The notes below the pieces were generated by a model. That model worked only from the letters and a program-made list of their open reading frames with translations. It ran no database searches and was not told the DNA's origin. This document shows, piece after piece, positions 44,770 to 52,925 of a stretch of DNA of 64,000 nucleotides (positions within the stretch are counted from its first letter, which is position 1; each line of letters opens with the position of its first letter). The stretch is from Bradyrhizobium sp. SZCCT0153 (GTDB lineage Bacteria; Pseudomonadota; Alphaproteobacteria; Rhizobiales; Xanthobacteraceae), in contig NZ_JAFCKS010000002.1 in NCBI RefSeq assembly GCF_018129995.1, positions 558,001 through 622,000 on the forward strand, written 5' to 3'. The translations under genes were made by a program, and so were the position numbers.

Positions 44770-44952
44770 TCAGGACGGGATCGGGCGCTCCGGCGCGGCC
44801 TTTCCGGGGCGTTTCAGGGCCGATGCAATGCGTCCGACCAGATAGCTGACCACGCGCGGCTGCGCGCGCGCGGAGCTGCGGGCGAGGCGTTCTTGCTCGG
44901 CCGTGTCGTTCACGATGCCGATGTAGTTCTTTTTGGCGTCCTGCTGCTGCAC
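44770..44952 (-). CDS. Small conserved-looking protein, start uncertain
   Basis: 60 residues from a GTG at 44952 (VQQQDAKKNYIGIVND as the first residues); the frame stays open upstream, but that part looks low in protein character. The chain is charged and helical (TAEQERLARSSARAQPR) with a short hydrophobic patch, then a basic Pro-rich tail. No domain is recognised. It follows the 78-residue gene at 45156 on the same strand after about 200 bases. It may not be a gene. Confidence 0.4.
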   Translation of the reverse strand: MQQQDAKKNYIGIVNDTAEQERLARSSARAQPRVVSYLVGRIASALKRPGKAAPERPIPS

Positions 44953-45155
44953 GGGCCTGAAACCCCCGGATTCAATCGAGGGGCGACCATGCTGTGCATC
45001 GCGGGAACCGACGGTTAATTTTGTCTTCCGTACGATTACGGGCCGCCGCCGCAATCGAAGGCGGGCGCCGAAAACGATGGCACGGCTTAACGGATTGTTG
45101 AGCCTATTCCCAGGGCTGCTCGGCGACGGTGCGGAGGTTATGCCCGGCGCCGCGC

Positions 45156-45392
45156 TCACTTGCGACGAAGCTCAGCGTGCAGCGCCCGCAACATCGCGAT
45201 GCGGGCGAACATCATCCAGCCGCCGCCCGTCTCGGCCGCGTTGATCAGGGTCTCGATCGCGGTCTGCCAGTGGCTCGCGTGCTGCGTATCCTCGGGCAGC
45301 CGCATGATGTGGTCGGCAGCCTCTTGCAGCGTCCGGAGCTTGCGCCCGCCGCGCATGGAAATGGGATCGTCGAACGCGGCCGACCAGGGCAT
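45156..45392 (-). CDS. Small rhizobial protein of unknown function
   Basis: 78 residues. It starts MPWSAAFDDPISMRGGRKLR, a pattern seen in many small rhizobial proteins, and continues with helical TLQEAADHIMRLPEDTQ and MMFARIAMLRALH. There is no signal peptide or membrane helix. It follows the Ku gene on the same strand after 58 bases, so it could be co-transcribed. The function is unknown; its family appears many times in Bradyrhizobium genomes. Confidence 0.75.
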   Translation of the reverse strand: MPWSAAFDDPISMRGGRKLRTLQEAADHIMRLPEDTQHASHWQTAIETLINAAETGGGWMMFARIAMLRALHAELRRK

Positions 45393-45450
45393 GTCAGATC
45401 GGCCGATCGGCGAGGGGAGACATCACGGCGAGGTCGAAAGATGCCTGCTG

Positions 45451-46434
45451 CTAGCCAGCCTTCTTCGCCCGCGCCGGCGCGCGAACCGGCTTGTCGGCCT
45501 TTTTGGGAGCGGCTTTTGCCGCGACGTCCTTGCCGCCCTTGCCGGAGATCGGCAGCAGCATCTCGCGCTGGCCTTCGACGCGCTTCTTCGGCTTCTTGCC
45601 CTTGACGGTCTCCCTGACGGTCTCCTTGGCGACCTTCGCTGCGGGCGCGGCGTCCTTCTCGTTCGCGATGCTCTTCTTCAAGGCGTCCATCAGGTTGATG
45701 ACGTTGCCGCCGGTCTTCGGCGCGGCCTTCGCGGTGATGGGCGTGCCGCTGCGCTTCTTGTTGATGAGGTCGATCAGCGCGGTCTCGTAATGGTCCTCGA
45801 ACAGCTCGGGCTCGAACGCGCCGGACTTCTTCTCCACGATATGCTTGGCAAGGTCGAGCATGTCTTCGGTCAGCTTCACGTCCTGGATGTCGTCGAAATA
45901 CTCCTTTTCGCCGCGGACCTCGTAGGGGTAGCGCAGCAGCGTCCCCATCAGGCCGCTCTCGAGCGGCTCCAGCGCGATGATGTGCTCGCGATTGGTCAGC
46001 ACCACGCGGCCGATCGCGACCTTGTCCATGCTGCGAATGGTCTCGCGGATCACCGCATAGGCATCGTGACCGACCTTGCCGTCGGGCACGAGATAATAGG
46101 GGCGGATCAGATAGCGGTTGTCGATGTCGGCCTTCGGCACGAACTCGTCGATGTCGATCGTGTGCGTGGAGTCGAGTGCGATGTCGTCGAGCTCGTCCTT
46201 GGTGACCTCGATGTAGGTGTCGGTGTCGACCTTGTAGCCCTTGACGATGTCCTCGGAGGTCACCTCGTCGCCGGTCTCGGCGTCGACCTTGAGGTACTTG
46301 ATCCGGTGGCCGGTCTTGCGGTTGATCTGGTTGAAGGAAACCTTCTCGGTATCCGAGGTGGCGGGATAGAGCGCGACCGGGCAGGTCACGAGCGACAACC
46401 GCAGAAAACCCTTCCAATTGGCGCGGGGGGCCAT
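45451..46434 (-). CDS. ku: Ku protein, non-homologous end joining
   Basis: 327 residues. Bacterial Ku, a ring-shaped homodimer that binds DNA ends: N-terminal ANWKGFLRLSLVTCPVALYPAT, then KGYKVDTDTYIEVTKDELD and the core bridge region LTNREHIIALEPLESGLMGTLLRYPYEV. The C-terminal 70 residues are a long Lys/Ala-rich tail (KAAPKKADKPVRA) typical of Ku proteins that recruit LigD or DNA. A clear GGAG lies six bases before the ATG. The LigD ligase is not in this window; several rhizobia carry multiple Ku/LigD sets. Confidence 0.95.
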   Translation of the reverse strand: MAPRANWKGFLRLSLVTCPVALYPATSDTEKVSFNQINRKTGHRIKYLKVDAETGDEVTSEDIVKGYKVDTDTYIEVTKDELDDIALDSTHTIDIDEFVPKADIDNRYLIRPYYLVPDGKVGHDAYAVIRETIRSMDKVAIGRVVLTNREHIIALEPLESGLMGTLLRYPYEVRGEKEYFDDIQDVKLTEDMLDLAKHIVEKKSGAFEPELFEDHYETALIDLINKKRSGTPITAKAAPKTGGNVINLMDALKKSIANEKDAAPAAKVAKETVRETVKGKKPKKRVEGQREMLLPISGKGGKDVAAKAAPKKADKPVRAPARAKKAG

Positions 46435-46669
46435 GGGCTACTCCAAACGCAACGGGGACAGACTTATGAAGATACCATCGGGGAACACCGAATCATACAT
46501 GGCTCAGTACGGAATCTTGCAACTGCGTTAACCGACCGCTGGGCGTGCGGTTGCCAAATTGCGAGCGGCAAAAAGCCGGAACATCACATCCAATCACGCG
46601 TTGCCACGGGACATCAAGCCGCGAGAAGGTCGCGGCCTTCCGACGCGACAGCCAGAGATTGAGGTCACC

Positions 46670-46825
46670 ATGGCAACCACGCGAGACCAACACCAGATCG
46701 TGGAAACTGCGACCGAAGCGCGCCAGGGCGAGCCCGGGCCGTCGGTGGCAGCGTTGCTGGCCATATCAACCGGGCTTGCGATCCTGATCCTCGCCGTCAT
46801 CTGGTTCGTGTTCTTCCGGACCTGA
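46670..46825 (+). CDS. Small single-helix membrane protein
   Basis: 51 residues. A charged N-terminus (MATTRDQHQIVETATEAR) leads to one C-terminal membrane helix (about 27-48, ALLAISTGLAILILAVIWFV) and ends FFRT. GAGGT precedes the ATG at 46670 as ribosome site; longer starts upstream look non-coding. The topology puts the N-terminus in the cytoplasm. It is 244 bases upstream of the response regulator at 47070 on the same strand. It has no signal peptide and does not resemble FeuN, so a regulatory link is only speculative. Confidence 0.65.
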   Translation: MATTRDQHQIVETATEARQGEPGPSVAALLAISTGLAILILAVIWFVFFRT

Positions 46826-47069
46826 CGACGGACTGAACGCCTTCCTATTCGCCGCGTAACGCGGCACATTGCGCCCGCCATGCCGCCGGACCGTCCGGCA
46901 GGCTTGGCGGGCGCAGTCGCGTCTGCGCCAGAGGACGGATACGACCAAGTTGCAGATGACCAAAAAGTAACGCGGCCGGTTCCCGGCGTTCATATTCAGT
47001 TCACGCCGGAATTGGTCATCTGGTGGTGTTCATGCAGCCTATTCCTGCAGCCTGTCTTTGGAGAGAAGC

Positions 47070-47744
47070 GTGCGCCTGCTCGTTGTCGAGGACGACCCCG
47101 ATCTCAATCGCCAGCTGACCAAGGCATTGACCGACGCCGGCTATGTCGTGGACCGCGCCTTCGACGGGGAAGAGGGGCATTTTCTCGGTGACAACGAGCC
47201 CTACGATGCCGTGGTGCTCGACATCGGCCTGCCGAAGAAGGACGGCATCTCGGTGCTGGAGGCCTGGCGGCGCAACGGCCGCACCATGCCGGTCCTGATT
47301 CTCACGGCGCGCGACCGCTGGAGCGACAAGGTCCAGGGTTTCGATGCCGGCGCCGACGACTATGTCGCAAAGCCGTTCCATCTGGAGGAGGTGCTGGCGC
47401 GCATCCGCGCCCTGCTGCGCCGCTCAACCGGCCATGCCCAGAGCGAACTCAGCTGCGGCCCCGTCACGCTCGACACCAGGACCGGCAGGGTCAGCGTCTC
47501 CGGCAATCCCGTCAAGATGACCTCCCACGAATATCGGCTTCTGGCCTACCTGATGCACCATTCCGGGCGTGTGGTGTCGCGCACCGAGCTCGTCGAGCAT
47601 CTCTACGATCAGGACTTCGACCGCGACTCCAACACCATCGAAGTCTTCGTCGGCCGCATCCGCAAGAAGCTCGACGTCGACATCATCCAGACCGTCCGCG
47701 GCCTCGGCTATCTCCTGACCCCGCCGCCCGCCCCGGGCGCTTGA
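47070..47744 (+). CDS. OmpR/PhoP-type response regulator, FeuP-like
   Basis: 224 residues. Receiver domain with phospho-accepting Asp51 in VVLDIGLP, followed by a winged helix (TSHEYRLLAYLMHHSG, YDQDFDRDSNTIEVFVGRIRKK). The sequence strongly recalls FeuP of Sinorhizobium, which controls glucan export and iron-related genes. The GTG at 47070 is the start, with GGAGA five bases upstream; a TTG at 47058 is longer but unlikely. The kinase gene begins 93 bases later. Confidence 0.88.
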   Translation: MRLLVVEDDPDLNRQLTKALTDAGYVVDRAFDGEEGHFLGDNEPYDAVVLDIGLPKKDGISVLEAWRRNGRTMPVLILTARDRWSDKVQGFDAGADDYVAKPFHLEEVLARIRALLRRSTGHAQSELSCGPVTLDTRTGRVSVSGNPVKMTSHEYRLLAYLMHHSGRVVSRTELVEHLYDQDFDRDSNTIEVFVGRIRKKLDVDIIQTVRGLGYLLTPPPAPGA

Positions 47745-47837
47745 GGTCTGTCGGGCTTGACGGAAGGCCGAACAGAGGCCTTGGTCCGGTAATGACGTCC
47801 GACGCCCTGCCATCCTGCGCTTGCCGGGACCTTTCCG

Positions 47838-49214
47838 ATGCCCGCTAGCTCGCTTGCGACCCGCCTGTTCCTGTCGGCGACCGCCTGGCTCGTGGTGATC
47901 CTGGCCATCACCGGCGTGGTGCTGTCGTCGGTCTACAAGAACGCCACCGAGCGCGCCTTCGACCGCCGGCTCAATCTCTATCTGCGCACGCTGATCGCGG
48001 AGGTCGCCACCCCCGACGAGCCGCCGGACCGCCAGTTCCAGTCGCTCGGCGAGCCCCTGTTCGAGCTGCCGCTGTCCGGCTGGTACTGGCAGATCACGCG
48101 GACCGACACCGAAAAGCCGGAGGTACGGTCTTCGCGCTCACTCTGGGACAAGAAGCTGCCGAAGCTTGAGGAACAGGGCACCGAGCTCACCGCCGCCGGC
48201 ATTCGCCTGGCCTATGTCGACGGGCCCGAGGGGCAGAATCTCCGCATGGTGGAGCGGCCGGTCGATCTCGGCGCGGACGGCAAGTTTCTCGTCAGCGTCG
48301 CCGGCGACGACACCGAGATTTTCGACGAGACGCGAAGTTTCGACTACTACCTCGGTGGCACCTTCACCGCGCTCGGCATCGTGCTGCTGCTGACGACGGT
48401 GTTCCAGGTCCGCTTCGGCCTCGCGCCGCTCAAGCGCATCTCGGAATCCATCGCCGACATCCGCTCCGGGCGGGCGGAGCGGCTCGAGGGCGAATTCCCG
48501 GTCGAGATCGCGCCGCTGGCGCGCGAGACCAACGCGCTGATCGATGCCAATCGCGAGATCGTCGAGCGCGCCCGCACCCATGTCGGCAATCTCGCCCACG
48601 CGATCAAGACGCCGCTCTCGGTCATCGTGAACGAGGCCGGGGTGCACGCCGCCGATCCGTTCGCGGCCAAGGTGATGGAGCAGGCGGATGTGATGCGCGA
48701 CCAGCTCGCCCATCATCTCGAGCGCGCGCGCATCGCGGCGCGGGTCTCGGTGGTCGCCACGGTGACGGAGGTCGCGCCCGCCATCGAGGCGCTGCGGCGG
48801 ACCATGCAGAAGATCCACCGCGATCGCGGCATCGTGGTCGAGGCCAAGGCCGATCCGTCGGCAAAGTTTCGTGGCGAGCGGCAGGATCTGGAGGAGATGG
48901 TCGGCAATCTCGTCGACAATGCCTGCAAATGGGCGGCCGCGCGCGTCTTCATCGAGGTCCTGGTGGAGGCGCCGCATCCGGCGGGCGCCGGCCCGCGTCT
49001 GCGGATCATCGTCGATGACGACGGCCGCGGCCTGTCCGAGGCCGAGCGCGCGCAGGTCTCCCGGCGCGGCCAGCGGCTCGACGAGTCCAAGCCCGGATCG
49101 GGGCTGGGGCTCTCCATCGTGACCGACCTTGCCGCGCTCTATGGCGGCAGCCTCTCGCTCGGCGGCGCGCCGACCGGTGGCTTGCGGGCCGAACTGGTCC
49201 TGCCCGGAATATAA
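47838..49214 (+). CDS. Membrane histidine kinase, FeuQ-like
   Basis: 458 residues. Two membrane helices (about 12-34 and 172-193) enclose a periplasmic sensor of about 140 residues, then a HAMP-like linker (FGLAPLKRISESIADIRSG), H-box NLAHAIKTPLSVIVNEA with His254, N-box VDNACKWAAARVF, DDDGRGLSEAER and GSGLGLSIVTDL. It is the partner of the preceding FeuP-like regulator. In Sinorhizobium FeuQ is restrained by FeuN, which is missing here directly upstream. The signal is inferred, not seen. Confidence 0.88.
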   Translation: MPASSLATRLFLSATAWLVVILAITGVVLSSVYKNATERAFDRRLNLYLRTLIAEVATPDEPPDRQFQSLGEPLFELPLSGWYWQITRTDTEKPEVRSSRSLWDKKLPKLEEQGTELTAAGIRLAYVDGPEGQNLRMVERPVDLGADGKFLVSVAGDDTEIFDETRSFDYYLGGTFTALGIVLLLTTVFQVRFGLAPLKRISESIADIRSGRAERLEGEFPVEIAPLARETNALIDANREIVERARTHVGNLAHAIKTPLSVIVNEAGVHAADPFAAKVMEQADVMRDQLAHHLERARIAARVSVVATVTEVAPAIEALRRTMQKIHRDRGIVVEAKADPSAKFRGERQDLEEMVGNLVDNACKWAAARVFIEVLVEAPHPAGAGPRLRIIVDDDGRGLSEAERAQVSRRGQRLDESKPGSGLGLSIVTDLAALYGGSLSLGGAPTGGLRAELVLPGI

Positions 49215-49375
49215 TCCCTTGTTCCCATGGAGCTATTCGCCGCGTTCGGCATCCGTCCCAAGGCGGTCGGAGGCATTCGGAGCCACTTCCTAAACGGCTT
49301 CTTAAGTGGGCCCCACCTATGATCGCGCCCGGACGCATCCCAGGTCCGCCATTTTACCGTGCATAACCCGGGCGC

Positions 49376-50776
49376 ATGAGCCAGACATCAATCGAGCGGC
49401 TGAGGGAATATCTCGCGCAGCTCCCGCCGCAGGCGCAGGCTTTGCTGATGCGGGAGTTCGAGCGCGCGCTTGAGCGCGGCCAGGATACGGCCGTGGCGAC
49501 CCTCGTGCTCGACCAGCTGCGCAAGATCGTCCGCAAGACCGAGGCCGAAGAGGCACTGCCGCCGCGCACGGATGATCTGTCGCGGCTGTTGTTCCAGGTA
49601 CTGGAACCGTTCCTGGTCGAGGCGGGTACCCCGGTCCGGGTCGGCCAGATCCGCCGCTCCTCGCTCCATCCGATCTGGCAATGGCTCGGGCGTGACGGCG
49701 CCCCGGACAAGCTGAACGAATTCGAGGCGGCGCTGGCACGCATGCCGGCTGACAGCGCGGGGCAGGTCGAGGCACTGGCGCAGAAGCTCCAGGCGGTGGC
49801 CGCGGACGCCATCTTCGAGCTGACGGGGCCGGGCGGCGGCGACAAGTCGCGTGCGCTTGCCCGCGTCGGCCCGCCCAACGTGATCGAGGATCTCTATTCG
49901 GTCGGGGCGGTACTCGGGGTCCGGGACGCCATTGCCACCCTGAACGAGAAGCTGCCGCGCTTCCTGCGCGCTTTCGGCGATTCCCAGATCGCCTCGGTGA
50001 GCTCGGCGCTCAACATTCCCGTCCTCCAGACGCCGCAGATGCTGCCCTTCGCGCTGTCGATCGTCGTGCAGCGGATGACGGCGCCGTGGCAGATCATTCG
50101 CCTCGCAATCAAGATTGCCGCGTCCGACGACGAGATCCGTGTGGCGGCAACGCCCTATGGCGTCGCCGTCACGATCGCGCTGCACGATTTGTCCTGCGTG
50201 GCCGCGATTCTGCGCATGGACATCAAGCGCGGCCATTTCGACAACGTTGCCGGCAATCTCAAGGCGCTGCACGATGGCGTGCGCGGCCTGCGGACCGAAC
50301 TCGACCTGCGCAACGATTCCTCCTGGGGCAAGCAGTTGACCTCGATCCGGGCCGACATCTCCAATGCGCTGCAATCCGAGATCGACAGCGTTCCCGGCCG
50401 CGTCCGCCGCATCCTGCGCCAGCGCGCCGAGAAGGACATTCCGCCGGGCGCGCGGATCGACAGCACCGAGGTCGAGGAGACCGTGGCGCTGATCGATTTC
50501 GTCGCGACCTGCCGCAACTATGCGAGCGAGCTTGCGATCAACGAGGTGACGCTACGCACCTATTCCGACCTTCAACAATATGTCGAGCGTTCCACCGAGC
50601 AACTGGTGCAGTCCCTGCGCGCCGCCGATCACAAGGTCCGCACCTATCGGCAGCAGCAGGTGCAGGCCGCGATCCGCTTCTGTCAGGTGTTGTTCGGCGA
50701 TGATTATGCCTCACTGATGAGCAGGGCTGCGGAAAACGCGGCCACGGGCGAGCGCAAATCGTCGCGCGCAAGCTGA
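49376..50776 (+). CDS. Helical protein of unknown function
   Basis: 466 residues, no signal peptide or membrane helix. It is predominantly helical: an N-terminal RLREYLAQLPPQAQALLMREFERAL region, a middle part with WLGRDGAPDKLNEFEAALAR, a short strand-rich section near residues 220-270 and a long coiled-coil-like second half, including LSCVAAILRMDIKRGHFD and YSDLQQYVERSTEQLVQSL. No known domain is recognised. It lies 161 bases after the FeuQ-like gene on the same strand. It could be cytoskeletal or scaffold-like, but nothing shows this. Confidence 0.65.
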   Translation: MSQTSIERLREYLAQLPPQAQALLMREFERALERGQDTAVATLVLDQLRKIVRKTEAEEALPPRTDDLSRLLFQVLEPFLVEAGTPVRVGQIRRSSLHPIWQWLGRDGAPDKLNEFEAALARMPADSAGQVEALAQKLQAVAADAIFELTGPGGGDKSRALARVGPPNVIEDLYSVGAVLGVRDAIATLNEKLPRFLRAFGDSQIASVSSALNIPVLQTPQMLPFALSIVVQRMTAPWQIIRLAIKIAASDDEIRVAATPYGVAVTIALHDLSCVAAILRMDIKRGHFDNVAGNLKALHDGVRGLRTELDLRNDSSWGKQLTSIRADISNALQSEIDSVPGRVRRILRQRAEKDIPPGARIDSTEVEETVALIDFVATCRNYASELAINEVTLRTYSDLQQYVERSTEQLVQSLRAADHKVRTYRQQQVQAAIRFCQVLFGDDYASLMSRAAENAATGERKSSRAS

Positions 50777-50809
50777 TTCAGGCGAATTTTTCGTGATCAC
50801 AATTTGAGG

Positions 50810-50838
50810 TTGACGATATCGGGGGCGGGCCGTACGGT
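50810..50838 (+). promoter_or_regulatory. Candidate sigma-70 promoter for the 89-residue gene
   Basis: TTGACG (50810-50815) and TACGGT (50833-50838) with a 17-base spacer match the housekeeping promoter pattern. The ATG at 50875 is 36 bases after the -10 box. It is a good but unproven candidate. Confidence 0.45.
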
Positions 50839-50874
50839 CGCCGTGCAAACTTTTGGAATTCTATCTGTGGGCGC

Positions 50875-51144
50875 ATGAAACCCGTTATCAGCTCCATCGA
50901 AGTCGAGAACCGGGTCGTCGTTGCCAAATATCAAAGGCTGATGGTCGGCGCGAAAGTGGTGATGGTCGAGAAGGCTAGCGGTCGGCAACTTCCCGAGACC
51001 GTCACCAGGGTTGCATCGCCCGTTCCCGTCGGGGCGTTGCGCATCAGATTGCCTGACGCAATCGAGCCGGGAACGTATTTCCTGAGAGCCTTCAACGGGC
51101 ACGGCGAGGACGCCGCTCAAAGCGCGGACTTCGAGATCGCCTAA
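50875..51144 (+). CDS. Small strand-rich protein of unknown function
   Basis: 89 residues. Beta-strand pattern throughout (SIEVENRVVVAKYQRLMVGA, then YFLRAFNGHGE and a final ADFEIA) suggests a single immunoglobulin-like or beta-sandwich domain. There is no signal peptide and no cysteine. A sigma-70-like promoter lies 36 bases upstream. It stands alone between the 466-residue protein and the cytochrome c maturation operon. It has no strong similarity to the secreted protein of the CHAT operon, but both look like Ig-type folds. Confidence 0.55.
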   Translation: MKPVISSIEVENRVVVAKYQRLMVGAKVVMVEKASGRQLPETVTRVASPVPVGALRIRLPDAIEPGTYFLRAFNGHGEDAAQSADFEIA

Positions 51145-51189
51145 GTCGTTGGATTTTCACCGTTTCGGGATTGTGCGCGGTCGCGCCGA

Positions 51190-51203
51190 TTGACAATTGT
51201 CAA
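51190..51203. promoter_or_regulatory. Palindrome TTGACAATTGTCAA, FixK-type box upstream of ccmI
   Basis: A perfect 14-base palindrome matching the FixK2 core TTGA-N6-TCAA. It lies 72 bases before the ccmI start codon. With a start site about 41 bases downstream of its centre (near 51238) it could activate the cytochrome c maturation operon at low oxygen. The palindrome is certain; the regulator is inference. Confidence 0.55.
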
Positions 51204-51274
51204 TTGCCGCATTGTCCGGCCGTGGTGTAAACGCACCTATGGGCGCGGCTCGCGCGCCGCCGGAAGTTTGCCAG

Positions 51275-52381
51275 ATGACGTTATGGTTCGTGTTCGCGCT
51301 GATGACGGTCGCGGCGATTCTCGCCGTGCTCCTGCCGCTCGGCCGTAGCGGGCGCGCGCAAAATCAGGGCAGCGAGGTCGCGGTCTACAAGGACCAGCTG
51401 ACCGAAATCGAACGTGATCTTGCCGCCGGCCTGATCGCAGCGCCCGAGGCCGAGGCCGCCCGCGTCGAGATCAGCCGCCGGTTGCTCGCCGCGGCCGACA
51501 GCGAGCCCGCAGCGGCGCCGAAATCCAGCCTCAAATGGCGCCGCGCGGCGGCCGTGCTGGCGCTCGTCGGCCTGCCGCTGGTCACGATCGGCGTCTACAT
51601 GCCGCTCGGCTCGCCCAGGCTTGAGGACTTTCCTCTGGCGCAACGGGCGCGCGGGTCAGGCTCCGGCATGACGCTCGAGAATCTCGTCGTGCAGGTCGAG
51701 CAACATCTGGAAAAGAATCCGACCGATGGGCGCGGCTGGAACGTGCTCGCGCCCGTGCTGCAGCGGCTCGGCCGCTTCGACGAGGCGGTGCGCGCCTATC
51801 GCAACTCGCTCACCTACAACGGGGAGAGCGCAGAGCGCCGCTCCGATCTCGGCGAAGCGGTCTCCGCCGCCGCTGGCGGCGTCGTGACTGCCGAGGCCAA
51901 GATCGAATTCGAGCGCGCGCGCGCGATCAACGCCGACGATCCCAAGGCGAACTACTTCCTCGGTCTTGCCGCCGAGCAGGACGGCCACAAGGACGAGGCG
52001 GCCAATATCTGGCGCGCGCTGCTCGCCAAGGCACCCGCGGATGCGCCGTGGCGTCCCCTGGTGCAGTCCTCGCTGGCGCGGGTCGGTGGCGGCGGCACGG
52101 TGCCGGCGCTGTCGGACGAGACCATCGCCGCGTCCAAGGACATGAACGAGGGTGACCGCAACGCGATGGTCCGCGGCATGGTCGAACGGCTCGCCACGCG
52201 CCTCAAGCAGAACGGCGACGACGTCGAGGGTTGGCTGCGCCTGGTGCGCGCCTATCTCGTGATGGGCGACCGTGACAAGGCTGTGGGGGCATCGGCCGAT
52301 GCCCGCCAGGCGGTCGCCAGCGATGCCGCGCGGCTGCGCCAGCTCAACGAAGGCCTCAAGACTCTCGGGCTCGACGGATGA
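51275..52381 (+). CDS. ccmI: Cytochrome c maturation protein CcmI (CycH)
   Basis: 368 residues. A membrane TPR protein that delivers apocytochrome c to the CcmFH haem lyase. Two membrane helices (about 3-22 and 87-107) flank a cytoplasmic segment ([17 protein letters not shown]), then TPR repeats in the periplasm ([39 protein letters not shown]). The ATG at 51275 has GGAAG upstream; the longer frame from 51197 looks non-coding. First gene of ccmIEFH; rhizobial name cycH. Confidence 0.92.
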   Translation: MTLWFVFALMTVAAILAVLLPLGRSGRAQNQGSEVAVYKDQLTEIERDLAAGLIAAPEAEAARVEISRRLLAAADSEPAAAPKSSLKWRRAAAVLALVGLPLVTIGVYMPLGSPRLEDFPLAQRARGSGSGMTLENLVVQVEQHLEKNPTDGRGWNVLAPVLQRLGRFDEAVRAYRNSLTYNGESAERRSDLGEAVSAAAGGVVTAEAKIEFERARAINADDPKANYFLGLAAEQDGHKDEAANIWRALLAKAPADAPWRPLVQSSLARVGGGGTVPALSDETIAASKDMNEGDRNAMVRGMVERLATRLKQNGDDVEGWLRLVRAYLVMGDRDKAVGASADARQAVASDAARLRQLNEGLKTLGLDG

Positions 52382-52418
52382 CGAATTTGCGACGAGACGA
52401 GCGAAGAACGGATATGCC

Positions 52419-52925
52419 ATGACGCGCAAGCAGCGACGTATGACCATTATCGGCGGCTCGCTCGCCGTGCTCGCGCTCGCAGCCGCGCTGGTGCTCAACG
52501 CACTGCGCGACTCCATCGTGTTCTTCTCGACGCCGACCATGGTCGCCGAGAAGCACGTTGCGCCGGGCAAGCGGTTTCGTCTCGGCGGTCTGGTGCAGCC
52601 CGGCTCGCTCCAGCGCGGCGACAATCTCGCGGTGACGTTCGAGGTCGCCGACGGCGGCGCAAAGCTTCCGGTCGCCTACAAGGGCATTTTGCCCGATCTG
52701 TTCCGCGAAGGGCAGGGCGTCGTCGCCGAAGGCGTGCTCGACGCCAATGGCGTGTTCAAGGCCGACACAGTGCTCGCCAAGCACGATGAGACCTACATGC
52801 CCAAGGATGTCGCCGATGCCCTGAAGAAGCAGGGGCACTGGAAGGACGATTATGGCAAGGTTTCCGATCGCGGCAAGCCTGCGGCAACGACCGCGCAGGG
52901 CAATCCGCAGGGAGCAGTGCAATGA
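52419..52925 (+). CDS. ccmE: Cytochrome c maturation haem chaperone CcmE (CycJ)
   Basis: 168 residues. Binds haem covalently and hands it to the CcmFH lyase. N-terminal membrane helix ([21 protein letters not shown]), a beta-barrel domain ([19 protein letters not shown], then [18 protein letters not shown]) and the haem-binding His in [13 protein letters not shown]. The start at 52419 is chosen over a longer frame that overlaps ccmI. It overlaps ccmF by four bases. The tail after residue 140 is polar and disordered. Confidence 0.95.
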   Translation: MTRKQRRMTIIGGSLAVLALAAALVLNALRDSIVFFSTPTMVAEKHVAPGKRFRLGGLVQPGSLQRGDNLAVTFEVADGGAKLPVAYKGILPDLFREGQGVVAEGVLDANGVFKADTVLAKHDETYMPKDVADALKKQGHWKDDYGKVSDRGKPAATTAQGNPQGAVQ

